Position numbers and translations under genes: made by a program
Assembly: GCF_016616095.2 (NCBI RefSeq)
Contig: NZ_CP067089.2
Span: forward strand, 2,728,001-2,792,000
Direction of reading: 5' to 3'
Length of the DNA stretch: 64,000 nucleotides
DNA from: Breznakiella homolactica
GTDB lineage: Bacteria > Spirochaetota > Spirochaetia > Treponematales > Breznakiellaceae
In this document: positions 23,795-32,115 of the stretch, in pieces
Numbering within the stretch: position 1 is the first letter of the stretch
How the letters are laid out: each line of letters opens with the position of its first letter
Notes under the pieces: model-generated
What the model saw: the letters and a program-made list of their open reading frames with translations, nothing else
Database searches by the model: none
What the model was told of the DNA's origin: nothing

Positions 23795-24994
23795 TTAAAT
23801 GCGGCTGTCCGGGGTTTCAGGAGCTGCCAAATCCGGCGATTCCGCCATTTCCCGCTGTCTCTTCAGCTCCCGCTCAATCCTGAACAGAAGGCCCATGCCC
23901 CACACGGTTGTCATATTCCGCCCCCGGGCTTTGGACAAATAGAGAGCCTCATCGGCACGGTTAATGATTTCGTCAGCGGTCATACCGGAGCGCTCGTCAA
24001 AGGTGATTACCCCGGCGCTGATGGTGACCTGGGGAAGCGGGGGGACCCAGGGCACTTTCATACCCGATATCGCCATTCTCAGGCGCTCCGCGACGGTCCA
24101 GGCCATTTCCTTGCCGGTGTTCGGCAGCAGGATGGTAAATTCCTCCCCGCCGAAACGGGAAGGTATGTCTTCGGAGCGGACACTTTTTTTTATTGAACGG
24201 CCGATGTATTCCAGAACCCGGTCACCCGCCAGATGGCCGTAGCTGTCATTGAAGTTTTTGAATTTATCAACATCCATGACAATCAGCGATGAAACCGTCC
24301 TGAACCGTTTTGTCCGGGCAATTTCCTCATTCATCCTGCTGATAAAAAACCCGTGGTTGAAGAGCCCCGTCTTAACATCCCTGACGGAATGTTCGTAATG
24401 AAGGTGGTTCTGAATGGCCTGGGAAACAAACCCCATGAGTCCGCCCAGATACGACAGCTCCCGGGAAGAATACTCATCCCCGAGCATTTTGGGCCCTATG
24501 AGGATGAGGCAGTACAGTCCCGAAGGTCCGAGGATCGGGACAACAATTTCGGGGTGGAGTTCTTCCAGGGGTTTGATGGCCTCATCGTCCGCCAGCTGGT
24601 AAACCAGAAGATCAAAATTAATGGGTTTTGGATACTTCTGGAAAAACGCTTCAAAGGGGCTTATGGTTTTTAGGTCCAGGGACAAATCGATCATTTTGTA
24701 ATTTTTGTAGCCCTTGATGGTTATTTCTTCCCGGTTGTGAAGGGGCCTCCAGAGGAAAACAATAAATGACGGGAGGAATTGGTCGGAAATCTGCCATACC
24801 GTGGCGTCCATGATGTCGTTGATGGTGGTCCGGTTGAAAATATCCGCGGCGCTGCCGAGCAGGCTTTTGTAACTCCGGATTTCCCGGTTCATTTCGTCGA
24901 TATATTTGAAAACGCCGATATCCTGGAGCAGTGTATAATTTTCTAAAACCTTAGGGCTGGTTAGAAAATCCTCAGCATGCTCGCCGTTGTTCAT
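23795..24994 (-). CDS. diguanylate cyclase with GAF-like sensor
   Basis: 399 residues. A helical lead (1-50) is followed by a GAF-like domain (~50-200) and a GGDEF domain (~205-370) with the active site GGEEF at 282-286, so it should make c-di-GMP. RSED at 273-276 is five residues before it and fits the RxxD inhibitory site, so product inhibition is likely. No TM segment, hence cytoplasmic. It is the last gene of the rpsP operon and its ATG overlaps the stop of the preceding gene by one base. An HD-GYP gene lies four genes upstream in the same operon. Confidence 0.94.
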   Translation of the reverse strand: MNNGEHAEDFLTSPKVLENYTLLQDIGVFKYIDEMNREIRSYKSLLGSAADIFNRTTINDIMDATVWQISDQFLPSFIVFLWRPLHNREEITIKGYKNYKMIDLSLDLKTISPFEAFFQKYPKPINFDLLVYQLADDEAIKPLEELHPEIVVPILGPSGLYCLILIGPKMLGDEYSSRELSYLGGLMGFVSQAIQNHLHYEHSVRDVKTGLFNHGFFISRMNEEIARTKRFRTVSSLIVMDVDKFKNFNDSYGHLAGDRVLEYIGRSIKKSVRSEDIPSRFGGEEFTILLPNTGKEMAWTVAERLRMAISGMKVPWVPPLPQVTISAGVITFDERSGMTADEIINRADEALYLSKARGRNMTTVWGMGLLFRIERELKRQREMAESPDLAAPETPDSRI

Positions 24995-25470
24995 TACGTT
25001 GTAGAATACCTGTCGGCTACGGTTTTACGCCATTCGGCCCGGTTTTCTTTGTCTTCGCATTCGAAGACTTTTTTTATCTGGAAATTCCTGCGGTCCTGAG
25101 GGTTCGGATAATGGAGAATACCGAAACGGCCGCCGCCGATGTAGCTTACGGTATCGCCCTCGCCGAGGGGTTCCTTCGCGGCGATCTGGGCAGCCATGCA
25201 TTCAAAATGGACCGGCTGGCCGAATTTTTTATCGGTAATGGCGGAGGCAATATCCTTGATGGGTTTTCCGCAGATGGGGCAATCCGGCACAGGCAGCGGC
25301 TCGGTGCTTACCTTCGGGGGAGCCCATTTCGGGCGGTCGACAATAACGCCTTTCTGTTTGTCGTACCGGGGTTTTTCGTTCCTGTTCCGGCCGTCCTGTG
25401 CCCAGGTTTCACGGTCACGGTTTTTAAAAGACCGCCGCCGCTTATTTCCGCCCCGTCCATTGCCGCTCAT
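24994..25470 (-). CDS. zinc-ribbon protein with basic N-terminus, function unknown
   Basis: 158 residues. The N-terminus is very rich in Arg, Lys, Asn and Gly (nucleic-acid-binding character). The middle has a CPICGKPI..HFEC four-ligand site (C-x2-C..H-x2-C) and the C-terminus is a small alpha/beta part, V-S-Y-I-G-G-G-R-F-G-I. I do not recognise a named family. The ATG at 25470 has a GGAGGGGC site and is preferred over the frame start at 25506. It overlaps the small gene upstream by 29 bp and touches the GGDEF gene downstream. Confidence 0.75.
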   Translation of the reverse strand: MSGNGRGGNKRRRSFKNRDRETWAQDGRNRNEKPRYDKQKGVIVDRPKWAPPKVSTEPLPVPDCPICGKPIKDIASAITDKKFGQPVHFECMAAQIAAKEPLGEGDTVSYIGGGRFGILHYPNPQDRRNFQIKKVFECEDKENRAEWRKTVADRYSTT

Positions 25471-25627
25471 TGTAAGCCCCTCCCTCGGTGGTGCTGAGGA
25501 TCTCATTGCTCAGAACCTGAGCAATCCGGTGTATCGCATTGTGCAGGTATTCCTCATTATCTACCATTTCACGGAGTTTTTCAATTCTCAAATCATCGGT
25601 GTGCTGCTTCAATTGATTTGCGGCCAT
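25442..25627 (-). CDS. 61-residue hypothetical protein
   Basis: A small helical charged protein (L-R-E-M-V-D-N-E-E-Y-L-H-N-A-I-H-R-I-A-Q-V-L) without cysteines or TM. It has a GGAG ribosome site, starts 2 bp after the yraN stop and overlaps the start of the zinc-ribbon gene. The tight packing argues that it is real. Function unknown. Confidence 0.65.
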   Translation of the reverse strand: MAANQLKQHTDDLRIEKLREMVDNEEYLHNAIHRIAQVLSNEILSTTEGGAYNERQWTGRK

Positions 25628-25629
25628 AC

Positions 25630-25977
25630 TTACTCCATAAATGCAGATACCAAATGCTGAATATCCCGGGGGCTCACGAACACTACGTCAAACCGGACTG
25701 CCATACTGTTATATTCTCGATGGGATGACAGGAAATACTTAGCGGTTTCTATGATCCGCCGCTGTTTTTTCATATCGATACTCTGTTCCAACGCGTCAAA
25801 CCCGTAGCCGCGCCAGCTCTTAACTTCAACAAAAACGAGGGTATCCCCGTCCTTGGCAATAATATCAACCTCTCCGTATTGGGACCGGAAGTTCCGCCCG
25901 ACAACGGACATTCCCGCGTCGGCAAGGAACCGGGCGGCCCGGCTTTCGCCCTGGGTCCCGGCGGCGGAATTGGTCAC
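25630..25977 (-). CDS. yraN: YraN family (UPF0102) nuclease-fold protein
   Basis: 115 residues with the restriction-endonuclease-like core G-E-V-D-I-I-A..L-V-F-V-E-V-K-S-W (E-D-E-x-K metal site) preceded by G-E-x-x-A-A-R-F-L and R-N-F-R. The family is widespread, its biological role is still not established, and it is often near rplS/rnhB as here. It overlaps the HD-GYP gene by 4 bp. Confidence 0.95.
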   Translation of the reverse strand: MTNSAAGTQGESRAARFLADAGMSVVGRNFRSQYGEVDIIAKDGDTLVFVEVKSWRGYGFDALEQSIDMKKQRRIIETAKYFLSSHREYNSMAVRFDVVFVSPRDIQHLVSAFME

Positions 25978-27146
25978 TGCTTTTTGTTAATTTCCTTGGG
26001 GTCAAGGGCCCGGGCGATAAAAAGGCTCTTTTCAGTGAGCAGTTCTATCAGGTCACCTTCATCCTGTTTGTAGACTTTGCCGAATTCATCTATAAGGATA
26101 CGGATATTCGGCCGCAGGGGGGCGTCGCCCCTGACTTCCACTACCCGGGCAATGGCCCCGTTGTTGAGCAGGATAATGGAGCCGATGGGGTAAATTCCCA
26201 TGGTCTGAATAAAGGCTTTGAGTACATCGGGATCAAAACGCCGGGAATTATCCGACAGCAGGTTTTTCATCGCCTGGTACCCCATCATGGAGTTGCGGTA
26301 GGGTTTCTCGCTGACCATGGCCTCAAAGGCGTCGGCCACGGATACAATCCGGGCGCCGATATCGATATTGGTACCCGCGATGCGGCGGGGATACCCCTCG
26401 CCGTCCCAGCGTTCATGGTGCTGCAGGGCAATGACACCCACATCCTCGGGATACAGCAGTTCCTTGCAGATTATTTTATAGGTATACAGGGGATGGGCCT
26501 GCATCCGCTGCAGCTCGGCGTCCGTAAGGCCGCCCTTCTTTTCCAGAATCTCCTTGGGAAGCCGGAGCATGCCCACATCGTGGAGAAGCGCGCCGGTGGT
26601 AATCTGCATTATCTTATGGTTGGGAAGCTTGAGCTCCATGGCGATCAGGGCGGAAAGGATGGCTGTGTTTACGGAACTTTTCGAAAGGCTGTGGCCGGTG
26701 ACTTCGCCTCCCAGGATAAATCCGATAATCTGGTCCCGCTGCTCTCTGACCGCGTGGAGCAGGTTTCCGGCAATGTTGTCAATTGAACGGACTTCCACGG
26801 ATATTCCCGAAGAAATGTTGGAAAAAACGTTTTCCAGCCGCTCGATAAGGTCTATGTAGGTACGGTAGGCCCCTTTGTTTTCCTGCACCGCGGAAAGGGA
26901 GAGCACACTCTTTGCCTGGCGTTTTTTGTCGGCCATTTCGGCGGCTTTACCGTCTTTTGCCTTCTGGGACTCGGTGATCATCGCACCGTCGGTGTATACC
27001 TCTTCAATGCCCCATGACTCAAGCCGGTCGATATCCTTTTTTCTGACCGCGATTCCCGCAGGGACCAGAAGGCTGTTTCCTTCGACATAGACCGGTTCGG
27101 TGAACGACTGTCCGGCCCGCAAAGATTTTACCGGTATTTTTTTCAT
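25974..27146 (-). CDS. HD-GYP domain c-di-GMP phosphodiesterase
   Basis: 390 residues. An N-terminal DUF3391-like region (about 1-130) is followed by an HD-GYP domain with HDVGMLRLP, the H-x-H metal ligands and the signature HHERWDGEGYP. Expected to hydrolyse c-di-GMP. It is soluble. The operon also holds a GGDEF cyclase, so synthesis and breakdown are transcribed together with ribosome-maturation genes. It overlaps the FlhB-like gene upstream and yraN downstream by 4 bp each. Confidence 0.95.
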   Translation of the reverse strand: MKKIPVKSLRAGQSFTEPVYVEGNSLLVPAGIAVRKKDIDRLESWGIEEVYTDGAMITESQKAKDGKAAEMADKKRQAKSVLSLSAVQENKGAYRTYIDLIERLENVFSNISSGISVEVRSIDNIAGNLLHAVREQRDQIIGFILGGEVTGHSLSKSSVNTAILSALIAMELKLPNHKIMQITTGALLHDVGMLRLPKEILEKKGGLTDAELQRMQAHPLYTYKIICKELLYPEDVGVIALQHHERWDGEGYPRRIAGTNIDIGARIVSVADAFEAMVSEKPYRNSMMGYQAMKNLLSDNSRRFDPDVLKAFIQTMGIYPIGSIILLNNGAIARVVEVRGDAPLRPNIRILIDEFGKVYKQDEGDLIELLTEKSLFIARALDPKEINKKQ

Positions 27147-27406
27147 TTCTGTTCCTTTGAAATTACGAATGCGAGAATCTTAGCCACAGCCTCCCAGCAC
27201 CACTCCGGTATATATTCCCCCACTTTGGAACTTGAATCAAGTAGGGCCGCCAAAGCGGGGTCCTCCACGACTTCCACACCGGCCTTTTCGGCCGCCGCGA
27301 CGATCAGCTCCGCATCCCTCCCCGAACCCTTGGCAATGACCTGGGGCGCGGGGGTTCCGGCGGTATACATTAGGGCGGAGGCTTTTTTCCTGCCCGGGCC
27401 TTTCAC
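27143..27406 (-). CDS. FlhB C-terminal-like protein (YlqH type)
   Basis: 87 residues resembling only the cytoplasmic FlhB/YscU domain: K-K-A-S-A-L-M-Y..A-P-Q-V-I-A-K-G-S-G..A-A-E-K-A-G-V-E-V-V-E-D-P-A-L-A-A-L-L. It lacks the TM half and the NPTH autocleavage motif. The start is a GTG at 27406 after GAGGAGGTG. Such FlhB2 proteins occur next to rplS in other bacteria (B. subtilis ylqH). It may help export-substrate switching (inference). Overlaps the HD-GYP gene by 4 bp. Confidence 0.88.
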   Translation of the reverse strand: MKGPGRKKASALMYTAGTPAPQVIAKGSGRDAELIVAAAEKAGVEVVEDPALAALLDSSSKVGEYIPEWCWEAVAKILAFVISKEQK

Positions 27407-27407
27407 G

Positions 27408-28454
27408 CTACACCTCCTCGTTGACCGAAGGCAGTTCATCATTTCTGCCGTCGGGAAACCAGGAAAACCCATCCCCGTCAACGACCCGGACTCTCCGGAC
27501 AAATCCGGCGAGCAATTCCGACAGCTCACGTTCCAGCTTCTTCCGCTCCGCTCCCATGGGGGAAACCTGGACCAGACCCGCTGAATCCGCTTCGCCGGGG
27601 CGGTCCAGTACAAAAAGCCACCGCCGGCGGGAGGAACGGATATCCGCGGCCAGCCGCCCGGCTTTGCAGGAAGAATTATTCTCCCCTATTAATAATATTC
27701 GTACAGTTACGGCAAATTCTTCACCCTGGGATTCAAATTTAAAGGGAAATACCGCCCATCTGCGGCCATTTTTGCCCGGAAGCCGGTTAAGTATGCCCTG
27801 AACGGTTTCTCCGGAAGCGCCGGCCGCGGCCATTTCCCGGACAGCGGATGCGTCCGGCGGGACCTGCCGCGGTTTATCCGTCTTTTTTTCCGGATCGCCG
27901 GCATCGTCCCTGGTTCCGCTGCCGGAGCGGCCGCTTCCTCCGCCGGAAGAATCCCCGGAATTGGATCCCGGGGGAGAATCTTCGCCGGAACCGCCCCGGG
28001 AGCCGGGATCAATGGCATCCGCGAACAGGTGGAGGGATTCCTTGGTAAGCACCGCCCCCTTGTCTTCCGCGGCGGCGGCCCCCAGGGCAGCGGCTTCCCG
28101 TCCATGCCTGAAGCTGCTGATAATCCGGTGAAACTGAAGCAGCCGGGAGGGTTCGAGGTCCAGGGAAAAATAACGGGCGAAGGAAATAAGGGACGCCGAA
28201 AGCGCATCCGGGGGAAGCCCCAAAGAAGTGATGAGCTGTTTTACATTCTGCGGAATTTCCGACCCCAGTTTATGGGGCTGCACAAAAAAAGCGTCCGCGG
28301 AGGGAAGAGATTTGCCGGCGTAGGCCGCAGCGGAATTGTTACTGTCTGCTGAATTTGATAAAAGCGGGGACGGCGCGTTTGTTTTAGCCTGGCCGGATGA
28401 AACATCACGTTTCATCCGGTGAGCGTCCGGGAAATCCGGAGGCGTCAGCCTCAC
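27408..28454 (-). CDS. YlqG/FliK-like protein
   Basis: 348 residues. The first ~215 are low-complexity Ser/Gly/Pro/Asp and include a G-S-N-S-G-D-S-S-G-G-G linker. The last ~130 form an alpha/beta domain (R-R-W-A-V-F-P-F-K-F..F-A-V-T-V-R-I-L-L) and end in R-V-R-V-V-D-G. A disordered N-terminus with a compact C-terminal domain fits hook-length (FliK) proteins and the YlqG partner of YlqH. The start is GTG at 28454 after GAGG; an internal ATG at 28415 is a weaker alternative. It sits 8 bp after rplS. Confidence 0.7.
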   Translation of the reverse strand: MRLTPPDFPDAHRMKRDVSSGQAKTNAPSPLLSNSADSNNSAAAYAGKSLPSADAFFVQPHKLGSEIPQNVKQLITSLGLPPDALSASLISFARYFSLDLEPSRLLQFHRIISSFRHGREAAALGAAAAEDKGAVLTKESLHLFADAIDPGSRGGSGEDSPPGSNSGDSSGGGSGRSGSGTRDDAGDPEKKTDKPRQVPPDASAVREMAAAGASGETVQGILNRLPGKNGRRWAVFPFKFESQGEEFAVTVRILLIGENNSSCKAGRLAADIRSSRRRWLFVLDRPGEADSAGLVQVSPMGAERKKLERELSELLAGFVRRVRVVDGDGFSWFPDGRNDELPSVNEEV

Positions 28455-28462
28455 GGAAAACC

Positions 28463-28894
28463 TCAGTTCTGGGCGGCTTCGGCTGTGGTATTGGCAGTTT
28501 CCGCCGCGGGAGCCGCTGCCTTGGCAGCCGCTTTAGCAGCGGGGTTCTTCTTGATGATAAGCTCTTTAATCTTCGCAGCCTTGCCGATCTTGCCCCGGAT
28601 ATAGTACAGTTTCGCCCGCCGTACTTTACCGGGCCGGACCAGTTCAACCCGGGCGATCCGGGGTGAATGAATGGGGAATACCCGTTCTACGCCGACGCCG
28701 TAGGAGTTTTTGCGCACGGTGAAGGTTTTTCCCACCCGGCTGTTTTTCATGGCAATAACCAGGCCTTCATACACCTGGATACGTTCGTTTTTTCCTTCAA
28801 CAATTTTGAAGTGAACCTTGACGGTATCACCGACTTTGAACGAATCCAGTTCTTCCTTCATCTGGGAGGCTTCGATAGCCCTGATCTCATTCAT
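28463..28894 (-). CDS. rplS: 50S ribosomal protein L19 with Ala-rich tail
   Basis: 143 residues starting [13 protein letters not shown]. It has the L19 motifs [19 protein letters not shown] and [12 protein letters not shown]. After the usual ~115 residues there is a ~28-residue Ala/Lys/Thr-rich tail, a lineage-specific extension. The ATG at 28894 (after GAGGGGG) overlaps the trmD stop as ATGA, which rules out the longer frame to 28921. Confidence 0.97.
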   Translation of the reverse strand: MNEIRAIEASQMKEELDSFKVGDTVKVHFKIVEGKNERIQVYEGLVIAMKNSRVGKTFTVRKNSYGVGVERVFPIHSPRIARVELVRPGKVRRAKLYYIRGKIGKAAKIKELIIKKNPAAKAAAKAAAPAAETANTTAEAAQN

Positions 28895-29682
28895 GTTTCC
28901 CCCTCGGGATCCGCCGCGCAATCCTGCGCGTCCCGCATCTCCTGTATAAGTTTACGCGTCTCTGCGTCAAAGGCATCTTTTTCCAGTCCCCGGCGGATCA
29001 GATCCGGCCGGACCAGCAGGGTTTTTTCAACCCGCTGCCTTAAACGCCAACGCCGTATGTTTTCATGGTGACCCGAAAGCAGAACATCCGGGACCCGCAT
29101 CGTACCATAAATTTCCGGCCGTGTATACTGGGGATATTCCAGCAGTCCGTCGGAAAAACTCTCTTCCTCCAGGGACTCCGGGGTTATCACCGCGTCAATA
29201 AGCCGGTAACTCGCGTCTATGACCACCAGGGCCGCTACTTCCCCGGAGGAAAGCACGTAATCCCCGATAGAAATTTCATCATCCACATAGGCATCGATAA
29301 TCCGCTGGTCGATGCCTTCGTAGCGGCCGCAGATGAGCACCAGCTCTTCTTCCGCCGCGAATTCCCGGGCAAGCTCCTGGTTAAAGGGCTTCCCGGAAGG
29401 GGATAGATACACGACCCTTGGCCGGCTGGATTCCGACGGCGGTCTGCCCGGGACAACACCCTGGGCTTCCAGGGCCATCCCCAGGGGCTCGGCCATCATA
29501 AGCATTCCCGCGCCGCCGCCATAAGGGCTGTCGTCGCAGCTGTGGTGCTTATCCAGGGCAAAATCCCGTATATTGACGGCACGGTACCCGATTATGCCCC
29601 GCTGCACGGCCTTGGCCATGATGGAACTGGAAAAAAAGGCGTCCACAATCTCGGGAAAGAGGGTCAGGACCGTATACTTCAT
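28891..29682 (-). CDS. trmD: tRNA (guanine-N1)-methyltransferase
   Basis: Methylates G37 of tRNAs to prevent frameshifting. ~263 residues with the trefoil-knot SAM site [12 protein letters not shown] and [15 protein letters not shown]. The P-Y-G-G-G-A-G-M motif near residue 60 is also present. The ATG at 29682 overlaps the rimM TGA as ATGA; the in-frame ATG at 29694 is inside rimM and less likely. Part of the canonical rpsP-rimM-trmD-rplS order. Confidence 0.98.
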   Translation of the reverse strand: MKYTVLTLFPEIVDAFFSSSIMAKAVQRGIIGYRAVNIRDFALDKHHSCDDSPYGGGAGMLMMAEPLGMALEAQGVVPGRPPSESSRPRVVYLSPSGKPFNQELAREFAAEEELVLICGRYEGIDQRIIDAYVDDEISIGDYVLSSGEVAALVVIDASYRLIDAVITPESLEEESFSDGLLEYPQYTRPEIYGTMRVPDVLLSGHHENIRRWRLRQRVEKTLLVRPDLIRRGLEKDAFDAETRKLIQEMRDAQDCAADPEGET

Positions 29683-30191
29683 TCCAGAATCCATGGTTCC
29701 AGGAGCACCGCACGGCGCTCCGTAAGGTCTATGTCGCCGAAAAATTCCTTTCTGAAAGGAACGAGCCGGTATTCTCCGGAGCTGAGGCGGATCTCAATCA
29801 GTTCTCCGCCGCCGCCTTCCATAACATCGGTAATTTCCCCGACCGGGGATTCGGCATCCCCCGTATATACAACCCGAAGCCCCTTGAGGTCTTCGATATA
29901 GTATTCATCCTCATACAGCGGAACCGCCTGGTCCCGGTCAACCAGGATTTCCGCGCCCGCCAGAAGCTTTGCCGCTTCGGGGCTGTCGATTCCCCGGAAT
30001 TTCACCAGCAGCGCCGCCGCCGTATCGGTTACTTCCTCAATTTCGTACTGCTGTTCCCGGCCTTTGTGCCAGAGGACAGCGTTTTTTAGTTCAAAAAAAT
30101 GGTCCCGTTCACCGGAAAGGGACCGGATTTTTACAAAGCCTTTTATGCCGTGGGGACTCCCCACGAGGCCGGCAACAAAACGTTCAGTCAA
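29679..30191 (-). CDS. rimM: ribosome maturation factor RimM
   Basis: 170 residues. An N-terminal RimM beta-barrel (V-A-G-L-V-G-S-P-H-G-I-K-G-F-V-K-I) and a C-terminal PRC-barrel (Y-I-E-D-L-K-G-L-R-V) with L-V-P-F-R-K-E-F-F. It binds S19 and helps mature the 30S head. Coupled to trmD by ATGA overlap and 8 bp after khpA. Confidence 0.97.
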   Translation of the reverse strand: MTERFVAGLVGSPHGIKGFVKIRSLSGERDHFFELKNAVLWHKGREQQYEIEEVTDTAAALLVKFRGIDSPEAAKLLAGAEILVDRDQAVPLYEDEYYIEDLKGLRVVYTGDAESPVGEITDVMEGGGGELIEIRLSSGEYRLVPFRKEFFGDIDLTERRAVLLEPWILE

Positions 30192-30199
30192 AGGGAATC

Positions 30200-30433
30200 C
30201 TAGTCCAGTATCTCCAAAACAGTCCGCTTGCCGCTTTTTGCCGTGGCCGCCTGGAGCACCGTGCGGATAGCCTTGGCAATGCGCCCATGTTTTCCGATAA
30301 CCTTGCCGATATCATCGGGGGCTACCCTAAGTTCGAGGATGGTGGATTTTTCTCCTTCAATGACATTTACCTGCACCGACGAAGGATCATCCACCAGGGA
30401 TTTGACAATATATTCAACAAGATCTTTTTCCAT
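30200..30433 (-). CDS. khpA: KH-domain RNA-binding protein KhpA
   Basis: 77 residues, a single KH domain with the V-I-G-K-H-G-R-I-A-K-A-I-R loop (GxxG as GKHG). It matches YlqC/KhpA, which pairs with KhpB/EloR and binds RNA linked to cell elongation. It lies between rpsP and rimM, its usual position. Confidence 0.95.
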   Translation of the reverse strand: MEKDLVEYIVKSLVDDPSSVQVNVIEGEKSTILELRVAPDDIGKVIGKHGRIAKAIRTVLQAATAKSGKRTVLEILD

Positions 30434-30527
30434 TACAGACTCCTTATACGGGATATACCATTTTCCGCATTACACATTCCAATCCTGAGAACGCGCCGCG
30501 CCGCGGCATGTTAAGTAAAGAAAAGGA

Positions 30528-30776
30528 TTATAAGGAGATGCTCTTTTTGTTCAGAATCTTATGGACCGTATCGGAAACCGTGGCGCCGTTGGAGAGCCAG
30601 GTTTTTACTTTCTCGGTATTCAGCTGAATCTGCTTGTCTTCGGTTTCAATCGGATGGTAGTATCCGAGTTCGTCAATGGTTTTGCCGTCCCGGGGAGCCC
30701 TGCTGTCCATGACAACGATACGGTAATAGGGTCTCTTCTTGCTGCCAAATTTCTTGAGCCTGATTCTTGCGGCCAT
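30528..30776 (-). CDS. rpsP: 30S ribosomal protein S16
   Basis: 82 residues starting M-A-A-R-I-R-L-K-K-F-G-S-K-K-R-P-Y-Y-R-I-V, a standard S16. A TTTAGGAGG site precedes it. It is the first gene of an operon of about twelve genes running down to 23795. A good promoter lies ~120 bp upstream. Confidence 0.98.
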   Translation of the reverse strand: MAARIRLKKFGSKKRPYYRIVVMDSRAPRDGKTIDELGYYHPIETEDKQIQLNTEKVKTWLSNGATVSDTVHKILNKKSISL

Positions 30777-30893
30777 TAAAGTCCTCCTAAAAGTTCCACT
30801 TTCGGTGAAGTCCGATCAGCTGGATTAAACCGGCAGGGGCTCGGACAAACCCGCCTGACGGTTACGGTTCGCCATCACAGGGCGTGGGATTCA

Positions 30894-30922
30894 GTTATAC
30901 CGGAAAGCGGCTGATTAGTCAA
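30894..30922 (-). promoter_or_regulatory. sigma-70 promoter of the rpsP operon
   Basis: Minus strand TTGACT (30917-30922), 17-bp spacer and TATAAC (30894-30899), leaving a ~110-nt leader before rpsP. Repeat A5 begins only 30 bp upstream of the -35. Confidence 0.75.
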
Positions 30923-30950
30923 GGATGAGGGGGAGCACTGAGCTGTATAT

Positions 30951-31093
30951 GCACCAAGAACCCGAGAATCAGTTCTGCGGGTCCTGGTATACAACAGAGG
31001 GCATGGCTCCGTGTCGGCCTGCGGCCTCGAAAGTCGCTCATGCCCTCTGTTGTATACCACCCGGCGTTACCTTTTCGACCGGGTACTTGGTGC
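30951..31093 (+). repeat. nested hairpin repeat, copy A5 (full)
   Basis: Outer stem 30951-30964/31080-31093 (GCACCAAGAACCCG, one mismatch). Inner stem 30985-31005/31039-31059, 21 bp perfect. 33-nt loop 31006-31038, GTGTC/TGC variant. GCGGGTCC precedes and ACCCGGCGTTACC follows. 31094-31260 holds no gene. Confidence 0.92.
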
Positions 31094-31260
31094 TTCTACC
31101 TGCCGGGGATAACTATTTCCGGCGGGCGGCTCCCCCTGATTTCAGCCTCATCGCGGGAAAACGTTCCGTTTTGCCGCTCCGGGGGCTTCCATCACCCCCA
31201 CTTCTGGTTCTCGGTCCGGCTGCCTTTCAGGTGTCTGTGTTTTTAACGTCCCCAAAAGGG

Positions 31261-31488
31261 TTACTGCGGGTCCTGGGAGGGCTTTTCGGGGCCTTTTCCG
31301 GAGGGGCGGCCGCGGTCCTTCATATCGGCGATGCCCACCAGCACGACTACTATGCCCGCGAGGAACAAAAGAACCGGGACAAAACCTTTAAGGAAGAATA
31401 CCACCGCGGGGCCCCAGCCGAGTCCGGCGGGGATAACCGCGGCAACGGCGGCGAGAAGAATTACAATCCCGATAATCAGCGATTTCAT
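31261..31488 (-). CDS. small two-TM membrane protein
   Basis: 75 residues with two adjacent hydrophobic helices (about 2-22 and 29-53), then a basic and proline-rich cytoplasmic tail (R-G-R-P-S-G-K-G-P). It is 25 bp after another small membrane-protein gene, so the two are probably cotranscribed. No recognised family. Confidence 0.7.
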   Translation of the reverse strand: MKSLIIGIVILLAAVAAVIPAGLGWGPAVVFFLKGFVPVLLFLAGIVVVLVGIADMKDRGRPSGKGPEKPSQDPQ

Positions 31489-31513
31489 ACACGGTCTCCT
31501 GGTGCGGGGCGCC

Positions 31514-31816
31514 TTATCTTCGGCGGGTTTTGCGGGCCACCATTACCATAAAGGCGGCGATAAAGAAAATCGTAGGCAGATTGGGCAGTATTATGGATAC
31601 CAGCGGAATCCTGCCGATGGAGACCACATTGTCCCCGACAATACCAAAGTTTTCAAGTATGGAATATACGGTTTCCACGTAAGCCGCTATGGTCCCGATC
31701 ACAATGAGCATCCACGCTATGTCCCTGGTTTTAGACCAAAGCATGATAGCGAAAAAAGACGCCAGCGCACCGAGCAGCAGACGGCTGGAAATAAATATAA
31801 TTTCACCTATATCCAT
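31514..31816 (-). CDS. small three-TM membrane protein
   Basis: 100 residues with TM-like segments near 7-25, 31-50 and 70-92, and a basic C-terminus K-T-R-R-R. An AAAGGA site precedes the ATG. Two strong palindromes (31837-31855 and 31870-31899) lie just upstream, so the gene may be under a specific regulator. No recognised family. Confidence 0.72.
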   Translation of the reverse strand: MDIGEIIFISSRLLLGALASFFAIMLWSKTRDIAWMLIVIGTIAAYVETVYSILENFGIVGDNVVSIGRIPLVSIILPNLPTIFFIAAFMVMVARKTRRR

Positions 31817-31836
31817 ATTATATTCCTTTAATTTAA

Positions 31837-31899
31837 GTTTCTGATAATCAGAAACACTTACAATCGGAAATAGTCAAATAATTCAGATTATTTGACTAT
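31837..31899 (-). promoter_or_regulatory. two palindromes upstream of small membrane-protein genes
   Basis: GTTTCTGAT-A-ATCAGAAAC (31837-31855) is a perfect 19-bp palindrome. ATAGTCAAATAAT-TCAG-ATTATTTGACTAT (31870-31899) has 13-bp arms. On the minus strand the second arm contains TTGACT, a possible -35. Operator function is inferred. Confidence 0.5.
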
Positions 31900-31943
31900 A
31901 GTATCCTTTCTTACGGCTGAAATGGCAAGAGTGAAATCAACAA

Positions 31944-32115
31944 CCCCGCCCTGAAGTCGAACCTACGGTTCGGCGGGGTATGTTGGTTCTGCAAGGTATT
32001 CGCACATCGCGTAAGCGATGTATATAATCCTTTCCATATCAGAACCAGCCGAAGGCTGAAGGATTGTATGTGGGTTTAACCCAGGCGAAGCCTGGATTAA
32101 ACCCACATGCGAATA
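31944..32115. repeat. compound nested inverted repeats, unrelated in sequence to the A/B family
   Basis: Includes CCCCGCC/GGCGGGG (31944-31978), TGGTTCTG/CAGAACCA (31984-31991/32040-32047), ATCGC-gtaa-GCGAT, TATTCGCA/TGCGAATA (31997-32004/32108-32115), and a 19-bp stem ATGTGGGTTTAA..CCAGGC-gaa-GCCTGG..TTAAACCCACAT (32068-32108, one mismatch). The last overlaps the 3' end of the gene on the minus strand and could act as its terminator stem. Confidence 0.6.

Noticed and set aside
31837..31855. Fur box
   Set aside because: The TGATAATCA centre looks similar, but the arms (GTTTC/GAAAC) do not match the Fur consensus.
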